Below, one piece after another: positions 1 to 8,559 of a DNA stretch of 64,000 nt. Every line of letters begins with the position of its first letter. Position 1 is the stretch's first letter. Source of the DNA: Candidatus Methanoperedens nitratireducens (GTDB lineage Archaea > Halobacteriota > Methanosarcinia > Methanosarcinales > Methanoperedenaceae). A program made the position numbers and the translations under genes. The notes beneath the pieces are model-generated. The model had not been told where the DNA came from. It made no database searches and saw only the letters and a list, made by a program, of their open reading frames with translations. Where the stretch lies: contig NZ_JMIY01000002.1 in NCBI RefSeq assembly GCF_000685155.1, forward strand, positions 472,862-536,861, read 5' to 3'.

Positions 1-54
1 GATATATCATGAAGAACATATAATATATATCTTACGACTTTAAACTATTGACGT

Positions 55-108
55 GACACTAGGACACAGAGCAAAAACCACAACTCTCTGTGCTCTCGGT
101 GTCCTGGT
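55..108. repeat. Imperfect inverted repeat of cacagag-type units
   Basis: The left arm contains AGGACACAGAGCA (61-73). The right arm (86-108) reads CTCTGTGCTCTCGGTGTCCT, so the reverse complement gives AGGACAC followed by GAGAGCACAGAG. The units repeat at about 9-10 bp within the right arm. It resembles the other phased palindromes in this island in layout but not in sequence. Function unknown. Confidence 0.5.
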
Positions 109-164
109 ATGAAAAAGTTCAACTATATTGCATCTTAGATTCCGATGTGGTTCAGCTAATATAT

Positions 165-228
165 AACAACGAACTGGTACGAACTTAAACGAACTCGGGC
201 TCTATAAGTTCATTTTGAGTTCGTTGTT
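165..228. repeat. Palindromic 10-bp-phased ACGAACT array (no gene inside)
   Basis: Three ACGAACT units start at 169, 179 and 189, exactly 10 bp apart. AGTTCAT (208) and AGTTCGT (218) follow on the other strand, again 10 bp apart. The outer ends AACAACGAACT (165-175) and AGTTCGTTGTT (218-228) are perfect 11-bp inverted repeats. The same units flank the GxxExxY gene at 8086-8115 and 8529-8559. The one-turn spacing suggests a protein binding repeatedly on one DNA face; that is inference. Confidence 0.7.
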
Positions 229-376
229 AATCGTCTTTTTCATGTTCATTTATGAACAGCGTTCATAGTCGACTCTGTGGTTGATTTTGACTGATTTACA
301 TAGATACGAAATCCGCGCAATCCCCGTCCAATCGTATCTATCCTAACCAGTTATGTGTGGATTTCTTATTGCAGGA

Positions 377-607
377 TTATGGCTCTTCAGTATATTTTTT
401 AATAACGAGACATTTATTTTCAGGGTCAATCCTGACAATTACTTCATCACCTGATTTAAAAGGAAAATTGCTATCTCTTGCGACTTCACTGGGAACATAA
501 ACAAAATACTTATCATATAATTTGCCCTTGCTCCTGCTTGGTCTGTTCATCAGCTTACTTTTTCCTTCAATCACTGTGGTATCACTGACCTGTGTAACAA
601 TGTCCAT
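377..607 (-). CDS. AbrB-like small DNA-binding protein, paralogue of the gene at 9373
   Basis: A 76-residue protein with a C-terminal stretch typical of the AbrB/SpoVT swapped-hairpin fold: YVPSEVARDSNFPF, then SGDEVIVRIDPE. It shares about half of its residues with the protein at 9373-9594 (EGK.K..NRP.R, YDK.F.Y.P..VA.DS.FPF). Such proteins bind palindromic DNA and are often antitoxins or self-repressors. A GGTGATT ribosome site lies just upstream of the ATG at 607. No toxin partner is evident. The family is likely; the role is unknown. Confidence 0.65.
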   Translation of the reverse strand: MDIVTQVSDTTVIEGKSKLMNRPSRSKGKLYDKYFVYVPSEVARDSNFPFKSGDEVIVRIDPENKCLVIKKYTEEP

Positions 608-657
608 GCATAATCACCTTTTCCGATCACTGATTAGTTATACTGGATTGTGTAACA

Positions 658-670
658 AAGTTATATATAG
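658..670 (+). promoter_or_regulatory. Candidate archaeal TATA box
   Basis: AAGTTATATATAG is a good TATA element about 45 bp upstream of the small ORF at 713. Because the sequence is nearly symmetrical it could also serve the divergent gene ending its 5' side at 607. Confidence 0.4.
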
Positions 671-712
671 ACATTGATACAGAACTATGGAACAAACGAG
701 TGAAGATAAAAA

Positions 713-853
713 ATGTGTTTAAAAACCTCTGATCAAAGAAAAAAGCTATTGAAATCTGGTTTTACTGGAAATGAGATTGAAAATCTCTATATTATGCTAA
801 ATAATTTCATATTTTTAGAAATTGATTGGCAGAAGAATGATAATACAGTATAA
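713..853 (+). CDS. Possible 46-residue small ORF or gene remnant
   Basis: ATG at 713 to TAA at 851-853 encodes 46 residues beginning MCLKTSDQRKKLLKSGFTGN, with a helical, charged and plausibly protein-like composition. It sits behind a TATA box at 658-670. It may be a true small protein or the N-terminal remnant of a longer gene, for example a recombinase, since integration marks are nearby. I cannot identify it. Between 854 and the next gene the sequence is C- and T-rich with no clear coding signal. Confidence 0.3.
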   Translation: MCLKTSDQRKKLLKSGFTGNEIENLYIMLNNFIFLEIDWQKNDNTV

Positions 854-1024
854 AGATAGCTGCACCAAATTGTTTCACAACTTTTATATACATGAACGTT
901 TTAACGAACCAGTGGCGGTGGTCAAAACCTTTTTTAAAACACTAACCCCCACTCCCCAAATAGACCACCGCACCCGTCAAACATACTTCTTTTTTTTGAC
1001 AATATCCCGGTAATTGAAAAGACA

Positions 1025-1627
1025 TTGGAAAATCGGCTAAATCAACTTCCTGATCATCTTCGAGAAAAGAGGAAAATTACAAACTGGATGAACCATATTA
1101 AAAAAATGAACGATAATATTCATAATATTAAAAAATCTAAAATTGTTGAACTGGAAAGGAATATTAATTATAATTTTACTGAACCTGATTTAGTCGTCTT
1201 ATCTTTTATTCAGCCAAGCATTATAAACATATTTAGAGAATTATATACGGATTCTTCTAAACTCAACTTAAACATTGATTTTGAACCTTATCTGAGTATG
1301 GGCGACGCGGCTAAAGTATTAGCATTATTTGGTGATGCTGCAATTAGTCTGGCATTATTAATGAAAACTCCCTGGCAGCCTGATATTCCAAATGCTGGAT
1401 GGTTAACAATACAGCGAGCAGAATATGCAAAAAATAAAAATCTGGCAAAGATATGTGATAAATGGGGTTTGTATGACTTTAGAATTCATTTTGATTCAAA
1501 TCAATCTGAGAATAGTGGAGAAAAAATTAATCATGCAAAAGGAACCATAGTAGAAGCCCTGTTTGGTGTTGTATATATTGAAGCCGGGCTAGATCAAGTA
1601 ATATTATCAGTTGATGCGTTAAAGTAA
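1025..1627 (+). CDS. RNase III-domain-like protein with degenerate catalytic site
   Basis: This 200-residue protein shows the two landmarks of the RNase III fold: LALFGDAAISLALL (residues about 99-112, matching the LEFLGD-type signature) and GTIVEALFGVVYIEAG (about 173-188, matching the EALIGAIYLD-type motif). Between them is KNKNLAKICDKWGL, matching the usual K.N..L.......L segment. The motif aspartate (D104) and second-motif glutamate (E177) remain. The signature glutamates and the second-motif aspartate appear replaced (A/K, A and T), so cleavage activity is doubtful. No double-stranded-RNA-binding domain is seen. The start is a weak TTG without a clear ribosome site; the frame stays open upstream, so the N-terminus is uncertain. 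It converges on hsdR. Confidence 0.6.
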   Translation: MENRLNQLPDHLREKRKITNWMNHIKKMNDNIHNIKKSKIVELERNINYNFTEPDLVVLSFIQPSIINIFRELYTDSSKLNLNIDFEPYLSMGDAAKVLALFGDAAISLALLMKTPWQPDIPNAGWLTIQRAEYAKNKNLAKICDKWGLYDFRIHFDSNQSENSGEKINHAKGTIVEALFGVVYIEAGLDQVILSVDALK

Positions 1628-1669
1628 AATCCTTGTTTATAACCTTGTATCAGACAATGTATATACGCT

Positions 1670-4669
1670 TTAGTAGGTGCTGAAAGCAGGGTTTAATCTT
1701 TTATAAACTTTTTTCAGCATGTAATCTTTAACCACCTCTGCAACTACGTTATCATCCATTATCTTTATGAAAATCTCTTTATTTTGTTCCATTCTGTCTA
1801 TCAATTTATTTATAAAAACATCCTGAAATCCATATTTAAAATTATCAATAGTATTGATTTTAGCTTGCTTTGATAATGTTTCATCTGCCACAAGCTCTTC
1901 TTCTATCTGGTCAAAGAAAAGTTTATCCGCATCAGTAAGTGGTTTTCCAAATCTCTCATTAAATACCTTTATAATCTCAGAAAGTATGGCAAACTCTTCT
2001 TTGTCCTTTTTTGTACCAGCTTCAGTTGTTGGTTTTAGTCCACTCTCTCCGCCTTTTTCAAGAATAATACTTCCTTCACTAATTTTCTGAAGCCTGTAAT
2101 ATTCCAGAGCAACTTCATCATTCAATTTTAATTTCTCTGACATTACTTTCTTAGGAAGTTTGTTGAGCAGTAAACGTCCATATGAATAGAATTTCTCCAG
2201 TTCAGCATCTTGAAAAGGCATGATTTGTGATAGGAAAGAATAGAGACGCAGAAAAACAGTTAAAGTATGTTTAAAATCTTCCTGAACTTCCTCTTTTCCA
2301 ATGGCTTTGTAGCGGTCAACTGCTGGATCAATATAAGCATTTAATTGAGCAGGGTCCTTGCTGGTTTGAGAACCACTTTTTTTGAAAAATATATTACAAA
2401 AAGCATCGATTTCCGATTGCCAGAATATTTGCGTTGCTTCTAATTTTGATTTTAAATCATAAAGCTGGTTTGGGTCGGTGGTTTCAATAAGAGTTGTTTG
2501 CTCATAATAAGGTTGAAAAGAATCTAAAATTTCCTGCGTATCATTAACGAAATCAAGAATAAAGGTATCTTCCTTTCCTGGATAGATTCTATTCAAACGT
2601 GAGAGTGTTTGAACCGCTTTTACTCCTGATAGCTTTTTATCAACATACATTGTGTGAAGCAAAGGCTGGTCAAATCCTGTCTGGTATTTATCCGCAACCA
2701 ATAGCAGTTGATATTCGGTTGTATTAAATTTATCCGGAAGTTCCTTTTCACCAAAACCATTTATTTCAGATTCAGTATGAATGATTCCAGATTCATCTTT
2801 AAAAGCTGAAAAAGCAACAAGCGTTTTTATCTCTGTATATCCTTTTTCTTTTAGGTATCTATCAAATTCCTGCTTATAACGAACAACATGAGGGCGTGAA
2901 GCTGTAACTACCATAGCTTTGGCTTTTCCACCAATTTTCTTTATAGTGACCTGTCGGAAATGCTCAATGATAATTTCAGTTTTTTGAGCCAGGTTATGCG
3001 GATGAAGCGATATAAACCTTGCAATGGCTCTACTCGCTTTTTTCTTATTGATTTTAGGATCGTCTTCTATTTGCTTGGATAGTTTGAAAAAGGTTTTATA
3101 GGTTGTATAATTTTTTAATACGTCCATAATAAAACCTTCTTCTATTGCCTGACGCATTGAGTAAAGATGGAATGGAATCGGTTTATCTGTAATAGCATCT
3201 TTTACGCCAAAGACTTCTAACGTTTTGGGCTTTGGTGTAGCTGTAAATGCAAAGAAACTCAAATTCTTGTGCTGTCCTCTTGACAACATTGATTTTCTGA
3301 TTTCATCTTCCGCATCAGATTCAGTGTAAATTCTCTCTCTATCTTTTCTTGCTGCATCTTCCAGATTGCCTATGGTGAGAACCTCTTTCAATTTTCTTGA
3401 TGCCTCTCCACTTTGAGAGCTATGTGCCTCATCTACGATTACCGCATAATTTCTGGCAGGGAGCTGTCCGATTTTCTCTAAAACAAAAGGAAACTTCTGC
3501 AGGGTAGTTATGATAATATTAGTTCCTGAGCTCAGTGCTGCTGCCAGTTGATTGGAATCCTTATCAATTCTCTGAACCACGCCCTGTTTATGTTCAAATT
3601 GATAGATGGTATTCTGTAACTGCTGGTCTAACACCAGCCTGTCAGTGACTACAATCACAGAATCAAATACTCTTTTATCGTCTTTATCATGCAGGCTTGA
3701 TAAACGATAGGCGAGCCAGGCAATAGAATTACTCTTACCACTGCCTGCTGAATGCTCAATCAGGTAATTTTTTCCTGCTCCGTTTTTTCTTGCATCATCC
3801 TCCAGCTTTCGGACAACATCTAACTGATGGTAGCGCGGGAAAAGCAGGCTTTCCTGTTTGAAGGTTTTTCCGTCAAATTTGTATTCTTCCACCTGCAGAT
3901 GCAGAAAACGGCCTAATATGTCCATCCAGCTATCTTTTTCCCAGATATATTCCCACAGGTAGGATGTTTTATAACCATCTGGATTAGGCGGATTTCCTGC
4001 ACCCCTGTTATAGCCAAGATTAAAAGGAAGGTACTTTGTTCTTGACCCTTCAAGCTTCGTAGTCATATACACTTCATCAGGGTCAACCGCAAAGTGAACC
4101 AGGGCTCTTTTTTTGAACTGAAAAAGCAATTCTTTCGGGTCTCTATCCTCAATAAATTGCTCTTTAGCATCACTCACATCCTGTCCTGTAAATCGATTTT
4201 TTAACTCAACTGTTGCGACAGGCAGACCGTTAAGACCAAGAAGCATATCAACAGATCTTTCACTCTTCTGGCTGTATTTTAACTGCCTTGTTATGGTTAA
4301 CCTGTTAAGCCTGTATAACCTCTCTGCTTCTGGATTTAAGCCACTTGCAGGTTTAAAGTATGCCATCTTATAGCGAACACCATAATCAATAAAGCCATTT
4401 CTCAAAACATCGAGAGTGCCCCTGTTATCTAATTCTCTGGTTAAGCGCTGTAAAAGTTTAGATTCGGTATTTGAACCATGTATGGAAACTGATTTTTTCC
4501 AGGCTTCATGCTGGCTTTCTTGAAGAAAGGCAAAAATTGTTTTTGTATCAAGAGCCAATTCACGGTTGAAGTCAGCAGGATTTCCTTTAATATATCCACA
4601 TTTTTCAAGCAGGTGGCTTTCAATGGCTTCTTCAAAGGCTTTTTCGGTATGTATTTGAGTGAGCGCCAT
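1670..4669 (-). CDS. hsdR: Type I restriction enzyme, R subunit (HsdR)
   Basis: The 999-residue restriction and translocation subunit of a type I system. The N-terminal nuclease domain carries the PD-(D/E)xK pattern (D about 141, then VELKN near 154-158). An SF2 helicase follows, with Walker A SAGSGKSNS near 308, DEAHSSQSGE near 413 and FTATPKPKT near 476. The C-terminal part is the helical subunit-contact region. The length and motif order are normal, and no stop or frameshift is seen. It is the last gene of the hsdM-hsdS-hsdR operon; its ATG lies 2 bp after the hsdS stop. It would cleave unmodified DNA after ATP-driven translocation. Confidence 0.95.
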   Translation of the reverse strand: MALTQIHTEKAFEEAIESHLLEKCGYIKGNPADFNRELALDTKTIFAFLQESQHEAWKKSVSIHGSNTESKLLQRLTRELDNRGTLDVLRNGFIDYGVRYKMAYFKPASGLNPEAERLYRLNRLTITRQLKYSQKSERSVDMLLGLNGLPVATVELKNRFTGQDVSDAKEQFIEDRDPKELLFQFKKRALVHFAVDPDEVYMTTKLEGSRTKYLPFNLGYNRGAGNPPNPDGYKTSYLWEYIWEKDSWMDILGRFLHLQVEEYKFDGKTFKQESLLFPRYHQLDVVRKLEDDARKNGAGKNYLIEHSAGSGKSNSIAWLAYRLSSLHDKDDKRVFDSVIVVTDRLVLDQQLQNTIYQFEHKQGVVQRIDKDSNQLAAALSSGTNIIITTLQKFPFVLEKIGQLPARNYAVIVDEAHSSQSGEASRKLKEVLTIGNLEDAARKDRERIYTESDAEDEIRKSMLSRGQHKNLSFFAFTATPKPKTLEVFGVKDAITDKPIPFHLYSMRQAIEEGFIMDVLKNYTTYKTFFKLSKQIEDDPKINKKKASRAIARFISLHPHNLAQKTEIIIEHFRQVTIKKIGGKAKAMVVTASRPHVVRYKQEFDRYLKEKGYTEIKTLVAFSAFKDESGIIHTESEINGFGEKELPDKFNTTEYQLLLVADKYQTGFDQPLLHTMYVDKKLSGVKAVQTLSRLNRIYPGKEDTFILDFVNDTQEILDSFQPYYEQTTLIETTDPNQLYDLKSKLEATQIFWQSEIDAFCNIFFKKSGSQTSKDPAQLNAYIDPAVDRYKAIGKEEVQEDFKHTLTVFLRLYSFLSQIMPFQDAELEKFYSYGRLLLNKLPKKVMSEKLKLNDEVALEYYRLQKISEGSIILEKGGESGLKPTTEAGTKKDKEEFAILSEIIKVFNERFGKPLTDADKLFFDQIEEELVADETLSKQAKINTIDNFKYGFQDVFINKLIDRMEQNKEIFIKIMDDNVVAEVVKDYMLKKVYKRLNPAFSTY

Positions 4670-4671
4670 TT

Positions 4672-5982
4672 TTATATCGCCTCTCGGACATCAATTTTAC
4701 CTGTTACTACTTCTGAGATTAAGGCAGTTCGGTATTCTTGAAGTAGGGCAATTTCTTTTTCTATTCTGGAAATTGTATAGTCTGTTTTGACGGATTCAGA
4801 TTCAATAAACTTGACGATTTCTTGTTGTTCTTCAATTGAGGGAAAAGGAATAAGTAAGTTTCCAATAAAGTCCCAACTTGCTCTCGGCATTTTTGCACCG
4901 TAAGTTGAACTATTAACTTCATTTATAAAATCCTCTGATAAAACTCTATAATACACAAAATCTGATATCATTGATTTTGAAGGTCTTAATACCAATAATT
5001 CACTAACACACACTCCATTTGTATTGGCATTGTAAACTTTTGCCAAGTAAGGTCTTAATTTATTGAATAAAACATCCCCTTTTATGAATATTTTTGCTTC
5101 TCCTTCAAATGTGGTTTGTGAATCTAAATTGATTAATTTACCAGTATAACTCTCGATGTTTTCTAAAGCAATTTTTATCTCAGGCGATTCAGAATTACTT
5201 TTTTCATTAACCAAGGTTATTAAATACTTCAATCTCTTTACTTCCAAATGTTTCGGTACTTTCTCCAACCACTCAATGCCCGAATCTTTCATTGGCATAT
5301 CAGGGTTCAGACCCTTTGTTACTGCCTGATTGATAATGGCTGTGCGTTCTTCTTTGAGCAGCTCAATAAGCTTTTGTTCTTTCTCAATTAAAGTATCTAT
5401 TTTTTGGGTGCGGTCATCAAGGTAGCGGGCAATAGTATGTTGCTCCGAAAAAGGTGGTATTGTTATGGGGATATTTCGTAAAATTTCTGTATTAATAGAA
5501 TCCCTAGTTGAGCCTACAGATTTAAACTGTACAAATTCAGAGATTAAATTGGAACTAAAAATGTATACAGCGAAATGATTATATAAACTTGGATTTTTAA
5601 TGCGTATTCTCAGCATTTGCCCTGAAATCAACCATCCTTTTTCCCGCTCAGTAACTGAGGCAATACGTCCAATACTTCCAACACGACTAAAAACAATATC
5701 TCCAACTTGAAGGCGATACATTGATAAGCTTTCGGCTTTCTCTTTTGAAATCTTGGGTATATCAGAATCATCAATCATTAAATTATTAACGTTACGAATT
5801 AAAATCAACGGTATGCCCTCATTGACGTAATCACTGGCGTGAAGCTGAGCGCCGAAAGGTCCAGTTTGAACAACGTTAATATCATTACCAGCCAAGTGTT
5901 TCAGGCGATATAAATCCCAATGCTCTGGTATCTCCCCAATCCATTCTATATTAGACGGTTTATATTTATGATACGCTCTCAT
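4672..5982 (-). CDS. hsdS: Type I restriction-modification specificity subunit (HsdS)
   Basis: The 436-residue specificity subunit has two target-recognition domains, one near residues 1-160 opening with GEIPEHWDLYRLKHL and one near 225-385 opening with EWLEKVPKHLEVKRLKYL. Each is followed by a conserved helical spacer (SEQHTIARYLDDRTQKID and EEQQEIVKFIESESVKTD). The two halves read different parts of a split DNA target, which cannot be predicted here. The start overlaps the hsdM stop by one base (TAATG), so the two are translationally coupled. The gene is complete. Confidence 0.95.
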   Translation of the reverse strand: MRAYHKYKPSNIEWIGEIPEHWDLYRLKHLAGNDINVVQTGPFGAQLHASDYVNEGIPLILIRNVNNLMIDDSDIPKISKEKAESLSMYRLQVGDIVFSRVGSIGRIASVTEREKGWLISGQMLRIRIKNPSLYNHFAVYIFSSNLISEFVQFKSVGSTRDSINTEILRNIPITIPPFSEQHTIARYLDDRTQKIDTLIEKEQKLIELLKEERTAIINQAVTKGLNPDMPMKDSGIEWLEKVPKHLEVKRLKYLITLVNEKSNSESPEIKIALENIESYTGKLINLDSQTTFEGEAKIFIKGDVLFNKLRPYLAKVYNANTNGVCVSELLVLRPSKSMISDFVYYRVLSEDFINEVNSSTYGAKMPRASWDFIGNLLIPFPSIEEQQEIVKFIESESVKTDYTISRIEKEIALLQEYRTALISEVVTGKIDVREAI

Positions 5983-7700
5983 TATGCGATTACCTCTCTC
6001 AACAATCCATCAGTCTCTTTTTCCAGTGCCATAATATCCGCCCTTATTTCTGCAAGACTTCTCAATGGCTTATATTTATAAAAATACTTCGTAAAGTTAA
6101 TTTCATATCCCTTTTTTGTTTTACTGTTGTCTATCCAGGCATCAGGCACATGTGGCAATACCTCCCTCTCAAAATAGGTCTGTATCTCCTCCTTGAGTGG
6201 CACTCTTTCACTATCTCTTAAATTAGCGTCTGATTTGAGCTTACCCTTGCTGTCTTTTACAATATTACCGCTTTCATCTCTCAAAGGTCGATCAACTGTA
6301 ATTTGCCAGTAGCCAAAATCTTCATTGGCAAAAATCTTTGAGAACTCATTTTCCTTAAAATCACCATAGATTTTAGTGATTGTTTCAATATGACCTTCTC
6401 CGATCTCATTACGCTTATTACCCAGGCTTCTTGCCATTTTATTGTAAAGGCTAATGGCATTAATCAACTGGATTTTCCCTTTTCTTTCTCTGGTTTTTCG
6501 GTTAGTCACTATCCATATGTAGGTGAAAATGCCTGTGTTATAGAATAATTGCTCTGGCATCGCAACAATGGCTTCAAGCATATCATTTTCAATGATCCAT
6601 TTTCGGATCTCACTTTCCCCGCTTCCAGCACTGCCTGTAAACAGAGGCGACCCGTTGAAAACAATTCCTATTCTTGAGCCACCGTTTGCGGGTTTCATTT
6701 TGGAGATCATGTGCTGCAAAAACAAAAATGAACCATCGCTTATCCTTGGCAGTCCAGCGCCAAAACGCCCTCCAAAACCTCTTTTTTCATGTTCATCTTT
6801 GACCTGCTTCTCAACTTTCTTCCACTCAACGCCAAATGGCGGATTAGATAGCATATAATCAAATTTTTCGTTCTCTAAACCATCATTTGTAAACGAATTT
6901 CCGAATTTTATGTTAGAAGCGTTTTGTCCTTTGATGAGCATATCTGATTTACAGATTGCATAAGACTCAGGATTAACTTCCTGCCCGAACACTTCAAGTC
7001 TGGCATCGGGATTAAGCTCACGCAGGTATTCTTCTGCTATAGATAGCATACCGCCTGTTCCGCAGGCAGGGTCATATAGTGTTCTTACAATACCCTGTTT
7101 AGTCAGGATCTCTGTATCATTCACGAAAAGCAGATTAACCATCAGTCGGATTACTTCTCTTGGCGTGAAGTGCTCTCCTGCTGTCTCATTGGATAACTCA
7201 GAAAATCTCCTTATAAGTTCTTCAAAAATGTATCCCATCTCCAGATTGCTTACTTTATCAGGGTGCAGGTCAACTTCACCAGATCGCTTAACAATCATGT
7301 AAAGTAGATCTGCTTCATCCAGTTTCGCAATCTGTTCAGTGAAGCTAAAATAATCAATGATCTCTCTTGCACTTGCAGAGAAACCATTGATATAATTGTT
7401 CAGATTGGCAGCAATATTATCCGGGTCTGCTTTTAATTTCTCAAAATCAAATTTGCTTTTATTGTGGAAGTTGAAACCTGCAATATTATTAAGAACAGGG
7501 TCTATGTTCTGAATATTCATACTGGCGATTTTGGGTAGATAATCCAGAACTTTTTGTTTTGTAGGTTCTAACACACAATCCAATCGTCTTAAAACTGTAA
7601 GCGGTAGTATTACTTTGCCATAATCTGATTGCTTATAATCGCCTCGTAGAAGGTCAGCAATTTCCCAGATAAAATTAGCATGCTCCTTAACGTTTACCAT
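5982..7700 (-). CDS. hsdM: Type I restriction-modification methyltransferase subunit (HsdM)
   Basis: The 572-residue adenine-N6 methyltransferase subunit. The N-terminal helical HsdM domain (about 1-160) is followed by the SAM-binding motif DPACGTGGML (about 210) and the catalytic NPPFG motif (about 287) of N6-adenine methylases. It heads the operon. The ATG at 7700 is preceded by AAGGAG at good spacing. It forms M2S with HsdS for modification and adds HsdR for restriction. The AT-rich composition matches the rest of the island and suggests horizontal transfer. Confidence 0.95.
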   Translation of the reverse strand: MVNVKEHANFIWEIADLLRGDYKQSDYGKVILPLTVLRRLDCVLEPTKQKVLDYLPKIASMNIQNIDPVLNNIAGFNFHNKSKFDFEKLKADPDNIAANLNNYINGFSASAREIIDYFSFTEQIAKLDEADLLYMIVKRSGEVDLHPDKVSNLEMGYIFEELIRRFSELSNETAGEHFTPREVIRLMVNLLFVNDTEILTKQGIVRTLYDPACGTGGMLSIAEEYLRELNPDARLEVFGQEVNPESYAICKSDMLIKGQNASNIKFGNSFTNDGLENEKFDYMLSNPPFGVEWKKVEKQVKDEHEKRGFGGRFGAGLPRISDGSFLFLQHMISKMKPANGGSRIGIVFNGSPLFTGSAGSGESEIRKWIIENDMLEAIVAMPEQLFYNTGIFTYIWIVTNRKTRERKGKIQLINAISLYNKMARSLGNKRNEIGEGHIETITKIYGDFKENEFSKIFANEDFGYWQITVDRPLRDESGNIVKDSKGKLKSDANLRDSERVPLKEEIQTYFEREVLPHVPDAWIDNSKTKKGYEINFTKYFYKYKPLRSLAEIRADIMALEKETDGLLREVIA

Positions 7701-8133
7701 TTATCCGTTCTCCTTTTTAGATTAAATCCAGCAGGTTCTGAATCCAGCTTAAATCCTTTCTCTTACTAATATAAATTTCTGTCGTTTTATTGTATTTGAT
7801 CTATAGCGTCAAGATTAGCTTGGATTTTATAAATAATCATCAATAAATGATTTCCACACTTGTTTCTACCCCCAAAATGGATTGAAGAGCAGGTATCAAT
7901 TCGCGGGATGGACTAGTCTTCTACAAAATTTTTATGATATTTGTTAAAATATCAAACACTTTCACTCTGCTTGGCATTACTAAATAAGATTTAGAGTTAA
8001 TATTGTATCAGATACACGTCTGTAGCATTCGTTTTCAATTGAAAATGAAATAATACTGGCCTGAACTGGAAATCTCTGATAAAAGAGTTCGTTCAGTTCG
8101 TTTTAGTTCGTTGTTTATCTTGCACAGAGGGAT
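7701..8133. other. Intergenic region between hsdM and the GxxExxY gene
   Basis: No gene is seen. It should hold the hsdM promoter; an AT-rich TATA candidate reading on the minus strand lies near 7768-7778. A perfect 14-bp palindrome TTTTCAATTGAAAA is at 8032-8045. The left phased array of the GxxExxY gene is at 8086-8115. Confidence 0.45.
8086..8115 (-). repeat. Left phased AGTTCGT array flanking the GxxExxY gene
   Basis: AGTTCGT units start at 8086, 8095 and 8105, spaced 9-10 bp, and end in AGTTCGTTGTT (8105-8115). The array is the inverse complement of the array downstream of the gene (8529-8559), so the gene sits between inverted phased repeats. The last unit ends 18 bp before the start codon. 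Confidence 0.75.
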
Positions 8134-8517
8134 ATGATGGAATTAATATATAAACAAGAGTTTTATGACATTAAATCAGCCTGTATAGCCATAAAAATTG
8201 AACTTGGTCTTGGATTCTTAGAAAAGGTATACGAAAACGCTCTAAAAATTGAACTTGAAGATAGAGGTTTCATAGTCAAGCAACAATTCCCGATTCAAGT
8301 TACTTATAAAAAAAATGTCGTCGGCGACTACTATGCAGATTTATATATTGTAGATAAAATAATCATTGAGATAAAGGCTGTGTACGAAATAACAAGCATA
8401 CACAAAGCACAAGTTTTGAATTATCTGAAAGCAACAGGGATTAAACTTGGAGTTTTAATTAACTTTAGCAGAGAAAGAAATACAGTGGACATTGAACGGA
8501 TACCAAATTTAATTTAA
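8134..8517 (+). CDS. GxxExxY family protein (PD-(D/E)xK-like fold)
   Basis: A 127-residue protein with the family signature GFLEKVY (residues 27-33). A probable nuclease-fold core follows: D69 in YYADLYIV, then IIEIKAV with E79 and K81, and a conserved KAQVLNYL near 91-98. This arrangement is typical of PD-(D/E)xK nucleases, but family function is not established. A GAGGG ribosome site precedes ATG 8134. The gene stands alone between inverted 10-bp-phased ACGAACT arrays, an architecture that suggests a self-contained genetic unit. Confidence 0.85.
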   Translation: MMELIYKQEFYDIKSACIAIKIELGLGFLEKVYENALKIELEDRGFIVKQQFPIQVTYKKNVVGDYYADLYIVDKIIIEIKAVYEITSIHKAQVLNYLKATGIKLGVLINFSRERNTVDIERIPNLI

Positions 8518-8528
8518 AATAATAAAAA

Positions 8529-8559
8529 AACAACGAACTAATACGAACTGTTACGAACT
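8529..8559 (+). repeat. Right phased ACGAACT array flanking the GxxExxY gene
   Basis: ACGAACT units start at 8533, 8543 and 8553, exactly 10 bp apart, beginning with AACAACGAACT (8529-8539). They mirror the left array at 8086-8115 and match the left half of the solo array at 165-195. The gene's stop codon is 12 bp before the array. Confidence 0.75.

Larger units (their letters stand above)
1..376. other. AT-rich intergenic region with two palindromic repeat clusters
   Basis: No credible gene is visible. The stretch holds an imperfect inverted repeat of cacagag-type units (about 55-108) and a phased ACGAACT array (165-228). Further GTTCAT/ATGAAC units follow around 243-266, then the word GGTTGATTTTG at 279-289, which recurs at 8562-8572 just beyond the array downstream of the GxxExxY gene. 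The base composition is AT-rich like the rest of the island and unlike the core genes after 9,700. Confidence 0.5.

Noticed and set aside
822-1013. Open frame of 63 codons before the RNase III-like gene
   Set aside because: It overlaps the better small ORF at 713, has a run of proline/threonine and phenylalanine from simple sequence and no ribosome site.
1670-7700. Possible phase-variable or broken type I system
   Set aside because: All three genes are full length with good motifs and coupling; no second hsdS, inverted hsdS repeats or recombinase was seen.
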